NCBI GenBank assembly: GCA_964020155.1 | Contig: OZ026552.1 | Coordinates: forward strand, 1,241,001 to 1,305,000 | Origin: Chondrilla cf. caribensis | Lineage: Eukaryota; Porifera; Demospongiae; Chondrillida; Chondrillidae | Reading direction: 5' to 3' | DNA length: 64,000 bases | In this document: positions 1 through 9,850 of the stretch, piece after piece | Position numbering within the stretch: position 1 is the first letter of the stretch | Layout of the letters: each line of letters starts with the position of its first letter | Position numbers and translations under genes: made by a program | The notes under the pieces: model-generated | The model's input: only the letters and a program-made list of their open reading frames with translations | Told to the model about the DNA's origin: nothing | Database searches by the model: none

Positions 1-549
1 AGTGATTGTAGACTCCAAAGAGTCCAGTCAACCCCACATTTATCATAAAATACCTACTCTCAGTATTCTAGTGTACAGCTATACAATCCTCACATTATCC
101 ATAGGAGTGACATTAACAGGATATTGTACCAAGTGTGCTGACAAGGATACTCATGAAGTAGACAAGTTGTACCACAGGTTATGTAGTACGTGCAGTCTGA
201 TCTATGGTTGTACTGGTCAGACTATACTGGGAAATTATGAGTTATTAGCTATAGGGTATTGCCATTTGATAGTCGAAGATACCTGTATAGTTAGCTACAC
301 AGATCAATAAGTACTTATATTTAAAGGGGTCGAAGACCACAGTTCGAGTCCGCTTAGCTAATACGAACATAAAAAGTAAGATGTCTAGAGTTCATGTATA
401 CACTAACTGATGTTTGCCAAGCAATAACATGTTCTAACAGGCAGGCGAATGGCTATAGTGATAATTTCTTTAGAAATAGTGCACGTAGCTACATAAAATG
501 TTAACTAAGTCCCTTAACAAACCTATCTTCTGTTCGAGGATAAACGTAC
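1..549 (-). other. Leader intron of a TRIM-NHL gene lying left of the window
   Basis: This stretch matches the leader introns of the TRIM-NHL copies inside the window (for example 7019-7718 and 34900-35595), including the block around 40-215 that recurs in every unit. It ends at a minus-strand splice donor at 549/550. The gene it belongs to must start left of base 1. A plus-strand open frame through 2-310 is repeated in several units, but it lies inside the intron and has no independent support. Confidence 0.6.
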
Positions 550-745
550 CTTGAAAACGATTGAACAAGGTTCCACAAAATGCTATACAATGTAGATTAG
601 AATATTATGAAAGGACGATCGAAAAAGGACGGCCGAAGGTCTCTACGAATAGAGGGCGTTTCTCGGAAGCACTCGAGCGCGTGGCTTCTCTGATCACGTG
701 ACACAACTCTGCGTCCCGGGCCTTTTAACGACTATATACTATAAA
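550..745 (-). promoter_or_regulatory. Promoter and leader-exon donor, unit 0
   Basis: On the minus strand an exon ends AAG at 550 followed by GTACGT, a strong donor. A palindromic TCACGTGA (bHLH-zip type E-box) lies at 694-701, 144 bp upstream. On the plus strand a TATAAA sits at 740-745, so the element could fire both ways. The same arrangement recurs in most units. Confidence 0.5.
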
Positions 746-769
746 TCTTCACAATTGAAATTCCCATCG

Positions 770-880
770 ACAATGAATGCAAATTACATAATGTAAAGTA
801 GAGAATCAGCAGTAAAGCTCTTTTATATTTCCACTTCAGCTTCATCTGGAGGAAGAAGAGGATGCAGTTTAAAGAGTAAA
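770..880. repeat. Array-unit block preceding the CA tract
   Basis: This block (start near the ATGAATG/TTACATAATGTA motif, end near TCATCTGGAGGAAGAAGAG) recurs just left of the CA microsatellite in units 0, 1, 4, 5, 7 and 8. It carries no gene that I can support. Confidence 0.6.
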
Positions 881-918
881 TTGAACAAAACATGTATGTA
901 TACCGCCCACACACGCCC

Positions 919-919
919 A

Positions 920-998
<79 letters not shown>

Positions 999-1036
999 CA
1001 CACACGCACACACACGCACACACACACACACACATA
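919..1036. repeat. (CA)n microsatellite, unit 0
   Basis: Nearly pure CA dinucleotides with occasional TG or CG interruptions. Open frames of Thr-His or Cys-Val through it are artefacts. Confidence 0.95.
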
Positions 1037-2164
1037 CACAAATTGTTATAAATATGACTGTACATAAACGAACACACACAAACATTCACATGTACATTGT
1101 GCACATGTACAATAGCTCCCATGTAAGAGAGCCCATTCAACCTGGGAGGTCACACATCCAGTAGGCTGTCATATAAGGTACCACATGTACACTACACACA
1201 CATACACTTAGTCTAAAGCTAACATATGCAAACAAACAAATATTCAAATACATAGACTATCACATGTACAAACCAGCAATAGGTAGTCTTAGTATCAACC
1301 ACCACAGACCTTCTATACCTGGGAGTGTACACAAGTTATACGGTACATGTACAAACTATACTTGACATGCACACTCACTGTGCTCGAGGTGAACACGTGG
1401 TGATTAACAGAAGAAAACCGGTCGAGGAGGATCGTGTGCAGTACAGCTACCATACATGAAAAAGTAACGATGCATGCGATAGCTAATCTGCTTTATATAG
1501 AGCTCATCGTCAGTGTTCGAGTTCCATGGACGAGTTGCTTGCTGGTCTTGTTTAGTGAGTTTGAGAATTTATGTTTATCCAATCCTCGCAAACGCACATA
1601 TCTTCACATTCAGTGCAAGTAGGGTGTAGCTAGCTACCTCATGTACAGTAGATTGTGGCTGTCTCCGTTCCCATGGTAACTCATCTATGGTGTGTTTCTC
1701 GTGAGGTCTACTATGCAGTTATAGTGACATTGATTGGTGCATTCAAATCTGTACCTGCTGTGTGACAGTGTGCACTGTATGTACATGCATGCAGTGTGTA
1801 CATGTTCAGGTCCTCTTCATTCTACTGTCAGATCAATACAGATATCCGGATTTCACCTATTAATTGTCCATTATCTGATCTGTTATTTCCCCTCCAATGT
1901 TTGCTGACCTTGCAGTTTCTTGCAGTTCGGGGTTCCTATGAACACGCACCCCCTACCTACAGAGCTGCTGTGTATGCACTGTAGTGTATGTACAGTACTG
2001 TATGGTACATATACGTATGTACATTGCATGTGTGCATATTGTGGTATATTCCGTGTGCATACTGTTTAGTGCATGTGCATTGTATGTATGTGTGTACTGT
2101 AGTCAACTGTGTGTACACACTGTACAATGCTTGTATGTATCCCCAATGCCTATCTGCCCCTCAG
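1037..2164. other. Spacer 0, left part: array-unit sequence, no gene
   Basis: Holds unit-wide blocks, including the start of the conserved block that begins GGTGAACACGTGGTGATTAA near 1390. Relative to spacers 1, 4, 5 and 7, a deletion removes about 1 kb after 1450, so the longer open block is missing. From 1740 on it is TGTA/CATG-rich low-complexity DNA. I see no coding region except the short exon that follows. Confidence 0.6.
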
Positions 2165-2232
2165 AATGGACCTGCCTCAGTCCACACTAGCTCCTCTAAG
2201 GGTGAGGAATCTCAACATCAACTCATTGTAAA
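2165..2232 (+). pseudogene. Exon-like block with conserved splice sites (unit 0 copy)
   Basis: A short exon (22 codons plus 2 nt) preceded by the pyrimidine-rich acceptor TATCTGCCCCTCAG and followed by GTGAGA. It reads NGPASVHTSSSKGEESQHQL. Copies occur at 11589, 29831, 39296 and 54985, always upstream of the CEP57-like exon when that is present. It may be an upstream exon of the CEP57-like gene, but I cannot align it with confidence. Confidence 0.4.
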
Positions 2233-2548
2233 GTGAGATGTGGGGTCAGCCAGTGGCTTTAAGCAGTGTCCATGCACAATGTGGACACATGTATACTGTT
2301 GTCTTCTTAATGTGAATCATTTGTTGTATACCGTACATCAGAATTGTGTTTACAAGGTGTATATGGAGACTGGGCAGCCCATGGTGACCAGTGACGAAAC
2401 ATAGTATAACCTCATATGTACATATAATCTGTGTTTGCGTATGTTAATTATTGTTATACACACATATATACCATATGTACGTATGTGTATTATCAATCCA
2501 TTTATGTACATACGGCTGTTATTCCTCCTCATGTGGTGTAATATGCAG

Positions 2549-2622
2549 ATGATGAGTGATGCTGATGAACTATTCATGAGGTCCAGTGATAACCAGCGAC
2601 CCAGGTCTAAACGAGCCCATAG
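2549..2622 (+). pseudogene. Isolated exon-like block, unit 0 only
   Basis: Bracketed by an acceptor (TATGCAG) and a donor (AG|GTGAAA). It reads MMSDADELFMRSSDNQRPRS followed by KRAH. Its phase does not join directly to the exon at 2165-2232 without a stop, so intervening exons are missing or it belongs to another transcript. Not recognised. Confidence 0.3.
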
Positions 2623-2761
2623 GTGAAACAAGGTTCATACACGTACATACGTATACATGCACTCTATATTTGTACATAATAGCTACTTCATAAATATGTA
2701 TATATGTAGTTTAAATGTGTCTGTATAATTTATTTGTGCACACACAATTATACCATGACTA

Positions 2762-2813
2762 TGGACGTTGTATTCTCCTCTCATAATAAAGCTTCTGACG
2801 TGTACTCTATACT
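2762..2813 (+). pseudogene. Decayed kinase APE exon, unit 0
   Basis: Matches the kinase exon at 41735-41792, which reads APEVLDGSSHTKASDVYSF, but the first codons and the donor are altered. Only the SSHNKASDVYS part is recognisable, so it is a relic. Confidence 0.5.
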
Positions 2814-3005
2814 AAGTGTCAATATCCAGTGCACAGCACCTTGTTCAGCTTGTGTAACCTATCTACATGCATCATGCTGTGTTGAATTACCCTGTGAGAT
2901 CCATCTGCATGTGTGTGATATTGTGTTCACCCTGTTGAATCTATCTACAATGCTGTGTTCAACTTGTTGTATCCACACAATATTATGTATGTACCCCTCC
3001 CATAG

Positions 3006-3247
3006 GTCTCATAATGTATGAAATAGCTTCTCGCCAGTTTGTATACATCAACGAAGATCGAAGTGAACAAGACGCATTCAAGTTCACCTTCAAGACAATA
3101 ATGGGTAGCTGACCTGCCTTCCCTGGACACATTCCTTTGGACTACATTGACATTGCAACCAAAGGGTGGCAGAGGGAGCTTGTACAGCAGCCATCTTTAT
3201 CATGTACTGTCCAAGAACTCAGAAAATTTTATATCAATTGTAACTAG
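3006..3247 (+). pseudogene. Kinase C-lobe terminal exon, nonsense mutated, unit 0
   Basis: Follows an acceptor ending CATAG and reads LIMYEIASRQF (kinase subdomain IX) through to KGWQRELVQQPSLSC and a TAG stop. The order MYEIA..., RPxFPxxIP, DYIDIATKGW, RPS, ...L..LY is the usual end of a protein-kinase domain, with W at the invariant subdomain XI position. The Arg codon of MGSRPAF is TGA here, so this copy is broken; spacer 2 has the same TGA. Confidence 0.65.
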
Positions 3248-3990
3248 CTCTACGATGCAGTGTTGTACAGTGAATTCAACACATGCACATGCATGCTTGT
3301 TTACAGTTACTTATTTGTATGCTTTCTAGTTCAGGGAAACTGTACATAACACCTTTATAATGAGTGCAATGTTGTTTTAATTTATTGCTTACATGTTTTT
3401 ATTATTATCTAATTATCTATTCTGCATGTTGATTTCATAATTATTATGTAGCAATTATATTACCCAACTCGTCTAATTCTTATATGATATTCATAAGCAC
3501 AGTAGTGCTAGCCTTACTCATTCATTATGAATATCTGAGGAGTAGTCCATGCTGATGATTGTCATAATATATAATTAAACTACATTTCACGAAACACTTG
3601 TACATACATTGATACAGGTTATAGTGATAATTTGACCTGCATTATATTTATTATAAAATATAATGACATTGTATTATTTTATGCAAAGATCTGCAGATAT
3701 CTACATGCATACGTAATAATATTATGAATGCATGCCAAATATTAATGTCTATAGTACTATATTATGTAAAATATTTATTCACTGTATTTAAATTTAAATT
3801 AATCATGTTATACTGTTAGATATATTGCTGCAATATATATATATATATTTGCAATTGATTATTTTATGCTGAGGGCAAGGGCCGTTTTGGTGATATAATA
3901 TGACTGATGATGACTATATATATAATATATATATATATATAAATATATTATAGTCATCATCATCATCATATATAAAACACATACATACAC
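3248..3990. other. Spacer 0, AT-rich 3' part
   Basis: Very AT-rich DNA shared in part with the regions right of the kinase exons at 32.1, 42.4 and 56.8 kb. No open frame or RNA gene seen. Confidence 0.6.
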
Positions 3991-4185
3991 TGTTTCGTTC
4001 CCATGACCATTGCCATCGAATCTACATGCGTTTTTGGCTGTGATGCTGCAATGTTTTTCCGTGATTTGGCCAATCGTTCCAGAACACAAACTGGTGATTT
4101 GCAAGCCTACCTCAAACTCTGCCAACAAATCAGTGTTACAGTTCAACGTTTCAATTGTACCGCTGTACTAGGTTCCAATGATTAA
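3991..4185 (+). pseudogene. Fragment with retroelement-like C-terminal coding character
   Basis: An open frame ends at 4185 and contains FFRDLANRSRTQTGDLQAY and, further on, QQISVTVQRFNCTAVLGSND. The spacing resembles a C-terminal motif I associate with reverse-transcriptase-type proteins of invertebrate elements (QRIS...QRGN...VLG). It is absent from the other units, so it is probably an insertion. The family match is from memory and unverified. Confidence 0.3.
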
Positions 4186-4232
4186 TTTTAGGTATATTAA
4201 TTGTTATTATTATATTATAGATTATACTGAGT

Positions 4233-4233
<1 letters not shown>

Positions 4234-4287
<54 letters not shown>
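4234..4287. repeat. (TA)n microsatellite
   Basis: About 27 TA dinucleotides in a row, next to further AT-rich sequence. Confidence 0.95.
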
Positions 4288-4290
<3 letters not shown>

Positions 4291-4522
4291 AAATATAATA
4301 CTCCAGCAGAATTATGATGTCATGTACGTATAATATATATATATAATTTATTATTGAATATTAATAATTAATGAATTATAATATAATTATTATTATAAAT
4401 ATTACTATATATATTATAATAATATTATGTACATGAACGATGATAATATTATTATGCATGCCATAATATACAATTAGTCATTATTGTACATTGTAGATTA
4501 TACTTCCAATACATATATAAAG

Positions 4523-4528
4523 TTTATT
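4523..4528 (-). terminator. Candidate polyadenylation signal of TRIM-NHL copy 1
   Basis: AATAAA on the minus strand, about 140 bp beyond the stop codon. The surrounding 3' flank is conserved at 32.4, 42.9 and 57.2 kb. Confidence 0.45.
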
Positions 4529-4669
4529 ATAATCAGACATAAGTGAAACATGTAATAATACAATATAATACATTTACAAAATGTAAATTCTACTCACAGC
4601 GTGTAATTGTTTCAACAATAGAAACTTTCATCATATCATATCATACAAGAATCATACATACATAATCCC

Positions 4670-7003
4670 TCAAAATATAGCTACTTGTTTGTCATTGTAC
4701 AGTGTAACAATTAGAAGATCTCCATTGTGGTCAATTGCTAGACCAGAAGGTCGAGAGCCAACCCGAAAACTGTGAATGACCTGTCCTGTTGTATTGAAGA
4801 TGACAACACGATAGTTATAGGTGTCAGTAACTAACACATGACCATCAGCAGTGATGAGGATGTCACGAGGATGGTTGAGGTGTCCTTTACCAAACTCTCT
4901 TTGGAATACACCGTCTGGACTGAATACTTGGACACGATGGTTGCTGTGGTCAGTGACGTACATGTCCCCATCAGGTGATATGGCTACTGCACTAGGCCAG
5001 TTGAACTGTCCAGGACCACTACCTTGTGATCCAATGGTACATATGAGGTGACCCTCCAGGGTGAAGATGGATATCCTGTGGTTACCACTGTCTGCAACAT
5101 GGACTTGCTTGTTGTTCACTGTCACTCCCGAGGGATTGGAAAGGTGACCAACACCAAACTGTTTAACAAAGGTTCCATCCATTCTGAATATTTCAATACA
5201 ATTGTTACGACAATTACAAACATACACCAGTCCATCAGCATCTACCGTTATACCACGAGGATAATTTAGCTGTCCATTTCCACCTCCTTGTTGTCCGAAT
5301 GATCTGATGTGCTTCCTCTGCTCATCACACACATGAATCTGATGAGTCTTGTGGTCGACAATGAATGCATGGCCATTTGGAGCTACTGCAATACCCCAAG
5401 GACCACCTGGTTGTTGAGGGAAGTTGAGATGTCCCTTCTTTGCTCCGAGTTCTGCCACATTCTTATTGAGCTTTACTGGTTTTGGCTTTGGTAGGAAGTT
5501 CACTCCAAACGGACTACCTCTAACATCACTTTCGTTCACTAGAATGGACAGATCACATTCTTCTGGGTATGTGATAGGGAAGGATACAGTGTACTGTCCG
5601 TTCTCTTCATCCACTACCCTTGCTTTGATGGCTGGACCTGGGATGGATTTGCGACGAAGGAATGCTTCAACGTTATCCCCTCCTCTCATACATCGGATGT
5701 TCTTGCTGTCGAATGTGTTCAGCGTCAGTGTTATTGGGTCAGATCCATTTGATCGTACAGTCTCAGGTTTGGGGTCTACTGTACAGTTGACAGGACAGGC
5801 TCCGTCTTCTACAACACCGAATTCTCTGATTGACTTCAAAAGGACATCTTGGTTGGTGGGGTCAAAGGTCACCACCTGAGACACTGTGTGCTCAAACTCC
5901 TCCTGACACCATTTTGAGGTGAGAACGGATTGTTGTGTTTGGACCAGATCCTTACTAGCTATCACATCGTGACTGCTACCACTGGTGAGGAGAAACTGAA
6001 GGGAGGATTGAGTGTTTGCGGACATCTCCTTTTCTCTCTTAGCGGCTGTGAGCTTTGATCTGATGGTACGCTTCTTCTCTTCTGCTGTAGCTATAACCAG
6101 TCTACAAAGTTCCTTCTCCCTCTCATCCACAACCTGATGGATGTTTTGGAAGGCTGTGTTGATATCATGGAGTGCTGCCTCTTTCATCTCGTCCACAGTT
6201 CTTATCTGAGTCTGTAACTCCTTCTCAATCTTCTGGTACTTCCTCTCATAGCACACAGCAGTCTGACGAGCGATCCTCACAGACTGAGTGTGACGATGGG
6301 ACACACTTGCATCAAGAAACACTGGAATGTGTGAGGATTTGCGGTCTACGGCACATGCTTGACACATGAGTGCATTACACTGTTCACAGCAATACTTGAG
6401 AACTTCTCCATTGTGTTGGGGACAGGTACTGGGTGTGGTGGTCTTTGAGAAGAAAACCCCATGTTCTTGAGAATTGAGGGAGCGGACTTCATCCAGAGGT
6501 TTCATGGTGTGAGGACCAATCAGATAAGCCAATGCCTTGTGACTGTCTCGGCAGTGAGGACACAGGTACATTGAACACTCAACACAGAACACAACAGAAG
6601 GTTCATTTTCAGTCTGGCATGCCTTGTTCCCACAGGGTATAGTGCTTCTTTGAAGATGTTCAGCTACTTTCAATCCCTCGATATACCGAGCTAGGGGACC
6701 GTTTGGTACAGGAACACAACGTAGGCTGTCCACTCTACACTCACTCTCCAACACCTTCCTGTCGTTACAGTGAGTGGATGTGTCTCCACATTGAGTGCAC
6801 TTCAGTCGGCCATCATTCACTTCCAAATTGGGAAGACAATTCTTGCACACTGAGTGTAGACAGTACAACAGATAAGGATTGTTCAGTTCTCTCTTGCAGT
6901 GACCACATGTCACATCAGGTTCAACGACGACTGGTTCTTGCTCTTCCTGGTGTGACGACTTGTCCTGTGAGGACTGATTAGCTAGAACTGGACCTTCAGC
7001 CAT
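4670..7003 (-). CDS. TRIM-NHL E3 ubiquitin ligase-like protein, copy 1 (B-box cassette A)
   Basis: A 777-residue TRIM2/3/71-type protein. A C3HC4 RING is complete (C33, C36, C48, H50, C53, C56, C69, C72). B-box 1 lies at about 124-165 and B-box 2 at about 194-225 (CPQH...CCEQC...CQAC...H). A coiled coil follows at roughly 240-355, a filamin-type Ig domain at roughly 400-510, and six NHL blades from about 530 to the end. RING proteins of this class transfer ubiquitin, and the NHL propeller binds RNA or protein. The start is the ATG of MAEGP in an AAAATGG context; an in-frame GTG three codons earlier is not used as the start because an acceptor (CTCAG) lies just before it at 7019-7021. Intron 7019-7718 separates it from a noncoding leader exon. 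One extra residue (LLIVTL) occurs in blade 6. Confidence 0.9.
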   Translation of the reverse strand: MAEGPVLANQSSQDKSSHQEEQEPVVVEPDVTCGHCKRELNNPYLLYCLHSVCKNCLPNLEVNDGRLKCTQCGDTSTHCNDRKVLESECRVDSLRCVPVPNGPLARYIEGLKVAEHLQRSTIPCGNKACQTENEPSVVFCVECSMYLCPHCRDSHKALAYLIGPHTMKPLDEVRSLNSQEHGVFFSKTTTPSTCPQHNGEVLKYCCEQCNALMCQACAVDRKSSHIPVFLDASVSHRHTQSVRIARQTAVCYERKYQKIEKELQTQIRTVDEMKEAALHDINTAFQNIHQVVDEREKELCRLVIATAEEKKRTIRSKLTAAKREKEMSANTQSSLQFLLTSGSSHDVIASKDLVQTQQSVLTSKWCQEEFEHTVSQVVTFDPTNQDVLLKSIREFGVVEDGACPVNCTVDPKPETVRSNGSDPITLTLNTFDSKNIRCMRGGDNVEAFLRRKSIPGPAIKARVVDEENGQYTVSFPITYPEECDLSILVNESDVRGSPFGVNFLPKPKPVKLNKNVAELGAKKGHLNFPQQPGGPWGIAVAPNGHAFIVDHKTHQIHVCDEQRKHIRSFGQQGGGNGQLNYPRGITVDADGLVYVCNCRNNCIEIFRMDGTFVKQFGVGHLSNPSGVTVNNKQVHVADSGNHRISIFTLEGHLICTIGSQGSGPGQFNWPSAVAISPDGDMYVTDHSNHRVQVFSPDGVFQREFGKGHLNHPRDILITADGHVLVTDTYNYRVVIFNTTGQVIHSFRVGSRPSGLAIDHNGDLLIVTLYNDKQVAIF

Positions 7004-7018
7004 TTTATTCACTTTACT

Positions 7019-7718
7019 CTGAGGAATACAAGATGATGAGACACAAAATCACTATTAACTACAGAAAGAGACACAAACTGCATACAAATGTAGGAGAATG
7101 GGATGGTTGACCATGAGTAACCTGGGTACACTATGCAGCTGCAACACAAACTTTTTTCAATATAAACACAAGTGGTTGTGGACTCCAAAGTGTCCGGTCA
7201 ACCCCACATTCATCATAAAATACCTACTCTCAGTATTACAATGTACAGATATATACAATCCTCACATTATCCATAGGAGTGACATTAACAGGATATTGTA
7301 CCAAGTGTGATGACAAGGATACTCATGAAGTAGATAAGTTGTACCACAGGTTATGTAACGTGTAGTCTATGGTTGTATATACTGGTCAGACTATACTGGG
7401 AACACGAGTTATAAGCTATAGATTATTGTCATTTGATAGTCGAAGGTACTTAAATCAATTCTATCAATAAGTACTTAACGTGATCGACGACCCTAATTCG
7501 AGTCAGCCCACTTAGCTACGATCATTCAATGTAAGAAGAGTACGTGTACAACAAATAATAACATGTTCTAACAGACAGGCGAATCGCTATAGCGATTAGT
7601 TCTTTAGAAATAGCAAACGCACACAAAATGTTAACTGAGTCCCATGAAGAGACACAACATGATTTGGAGGATATGGTCATTTTAAACAAAACTAACTGCT
7701 TTTTGAGGATAAACGTAC
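7019..7718 (-). other. Leader intron of TRIM-NHL copy 1
   Basis: GT at 7718/7717 and AG at 7020/7019 on the minus strand. It contains the array-wide block with TTGTACCAAGTGTG, found in all leader introns. Confidence 0.6.
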
Positions 7719-7891
7719 CTTGAAAACGATTGAACAAGGTTCTACAAAATGCTATACATACAATGTAGACTAGAATATGAAAGGACGATCGAAGCTTTCT
7801 ACGAATAGAGGGCGTTCTCAGAACCACTCGTGGCTTCTCGGATCACGTGACACAACTCTACGTCCCGCCCCCTACTAACGACTACTATAAA
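7719..7891 (-). promoter_or_regulatory. Promoter and leader-exon donor of TRIM-NHL copy 1
   Basis: Leader exon ends at 7719 (AAG|GTACGT). TCACGTGA lies at 7843-7850, 124 bp upstream. A plus-strand TATAAA at 7886-7891 suggests possible divergent transcription. Confidence 0.55.
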
Positions 7892-8057
7892 TCTTCACAA
7901 TTGAAATTCCCATTGACTATGAATGTAAATTACATAATGTAATGTAGAGAATCAGCAGTAAAGTTCTTTTATATTTCCACTTCAGCTTCATCTGGAGGAA
8001 GAAGAGGATGCAGTTTAAAGAGTAACTTGAACAAAGCATGTATGCACCACACATGCA

Positions 8058-8243
<186 letters not shown>

Positions 8244-8257
8244 CACATTGTTATAAA

Positions 8258-8525
8258 CTAGCTGAATTACCAGCCCTACGGGCGTATTTGTCCGTAAACA
8301 TGTCATAACAATGGCGGCTTCAAGTACTGCGGATAGTACGGTTTCATTCGAATTCTAGAAAGGCCTAAAACAAAACGCCAACCCCCTGAGTACACTCCAC
8401 GGGTGCCGCTGAGGAGGATTGGAGAGTTTGATGTCGATCGCGTGCGAACTGAAGAGGAGTTTGCAAACAAACAAACAGAAAATCCTTGCATTATAGTAGG
8501 ATACATAAGACCGTACATACACAAA
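8258..8525 (+). mobile_element. Short interspersed insertion, unit 1 copy
   Basis: Same ~270-bp sequence as 36174-36441, starting CTAGCTGAATTA and ending near ACCGTACATACACA. The left flank ATTGTTATAAA (8247-8257) is kept; the right flank copy has been lost by a small deletion. No coding capacity. The start with a GCCCTACGGGC-type hairpin resembles 3' ends of some non-LTR elements, but the class is unproven. Confidence 0.5.
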
Positions 8526-8807
8526 CACACACAAACATTCACATGTACATTGTGCACATGTACAATAGCTCCCATGTAGGAGAGCCTATTCAACCTGGGA
8601 GGTCACACACCCAGTAGGCTATCATATAAGGTACCACATGTATGTACACTACACACACATACACTTAGTCTAATATAATTAATGCTAACATATGCACACG
8701 TACATATTATGTACATATGCAAACAAACATAATATTCATGTCCATAGACTATCACATGTACAAACCAGCAATAGGGAGTGTTAGTATCTACCAGCACAGA
8801 CCCTCTA

Positions 8808-9430
8808 TCATAGGTACTGACTTTCCAAAATGTATTTCAGGGACACCTTGCATGTAAGACCTTATGTAATTTCACTTATCATGAAGACTATTATATGGTA
8901 TGGTGTCACCCACACGGTACCACATTATAATCAAGTGAACATAAAACTATGATAAAGTGAAATTGAATGCTTGAAATCATACCAAGACAGCATGTTACAT
9001 GGCTAACAGACAACTGGAAAGATGTTGCTAGGGACACCTGGGAATACAAATACAAGTTGTGTCATCAGTAATTTATTGGATCTATAGAGTTAAATCGTCA
9101 CAGAATCAGTGGAAATGTAAATTAATGCAATGTCGTTAGTGATGTCTCTTGCGATGCCATTACGCACATTTCAAAATGACTGATTTGTCGATGATTTTGT
9201 AAGTAAAAGCTGCAAATTTCTCTTGTTTGAGATAAGAACAGTGATTTTTAACACCACCACTGGTGTTTAATTACTCAACAAAGTGATTTGAGGCCAACAG
9301 GTTTGTTCATGTCAGTGGCCCTTTAAATACATACTGGGACAAAGGACACTTCCATCTGGGACAAGGGACACAGCATATTGTTCCAGGACTGTCCCGGGCA
9401 ATTTGGGGCAGTTGGCACATATGCTCTATA
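8808..9430. repeat. ~620-bp block shared only with 36709-37330
   Basis: Interrupts the unit sequence between ...CAGACCCTCTAT and ACCACA...CTGGGAGTG, which are joined directly in spacers 4 and 7. It ends in a stretch with repeated GGGACA/TGTCCC motifs. No gene recognised. It marks spacers 1 and 5 as sister duplications. Confidence 0.6.
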
Positions 9431-9541
9431 CCACAAATACTGGGAGTGTACACAGAGTATCTACGTTATACAGTACATGTACAAACTATATATACTTGAC
9501 ATGCACACTCACTGTGCTGGAGGTGAACACGTGGTGATTAA

Positions 9542-9850
9542 CAGAAGAAAACCTGTCAAGGAGGATCGTGTGCAGTACAGCTACCATGCATAGGTTTCTC
9601 CTACAATGTTCACTTCAGATCAGATGTGATGTTGTCTTGCTATGATGTACTGGTTGAACACAACAAGTGCTTCCTGTTTCCATACATACAGGAACTTGAC
9701 GAACTTGTTGTTTCTGAGAAATGTACAATTCTTGAATTTTAATCAGGAGGTGTGACCAGTAGGAAGCTTCCACCAGTGCAACAAGTCCTACACACAACAA
9801 ATAAGTACAATGACACTCACTTGATGTGCCACAATTGGCTCGGGGAAATT
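9542..9850 (+). pseudogene. Conserved unassigned open block, broken copy (unit 1)
   Basis: Copy of the open block at 28152-28508. The frame with SCYDVLVEHNKCFL (here SCYDVLVEHNKCFLFPY) is interrupted by TAA after ILEF. Antisense frames through it are shadows. The function is unknown. Confidence 0.35.

Noticed and set aside
732..1164. Overlapping open frames of Cys-Val and Thr-His repeats
   Set aside because: They are translations of the CA microsatellite. The same applies to frames at 7917-8308, 17942-18320, 26620-27093, 35831-36177, 41367-41769, 52077-52756 and 61201-61519.
1984..2236. Tyr/Cys/Val-rich frames in TGTA-rich DNA (also 11328-11657, 29654-29902, 38892-39367, 54625-55056)
   Set aside because: They are low-complexity translations. 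Only the short exon with splice sites at the end of each is kept.
5424..5879. Plus-strand open frames of 60-163 aa inside the TRIM genes (also 23627-24118, 49377-49826, 58093-58551)
   Set aside because: They are antisense shadows that recur at the same place in each TRIM copy and lack domains or splice context.
7004..7012. Start of copy 1 (and copies 4, 5, 6, 7) three codons earlier at GTG
   Set aside because: The GTG lies just inside the exon, right after the CTCAG acceptor. The ATG of MAEGP has a good AAAATGG context and is common to all copies.
9615..9800. Minus-strand frames opposite the unassigned block (also 28226-28411, 37532-37714, 53356-53562)
   Set aside because: They are shadows. 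The plus frame is longer in spacer 4 and has an acceptor-like AG before it.
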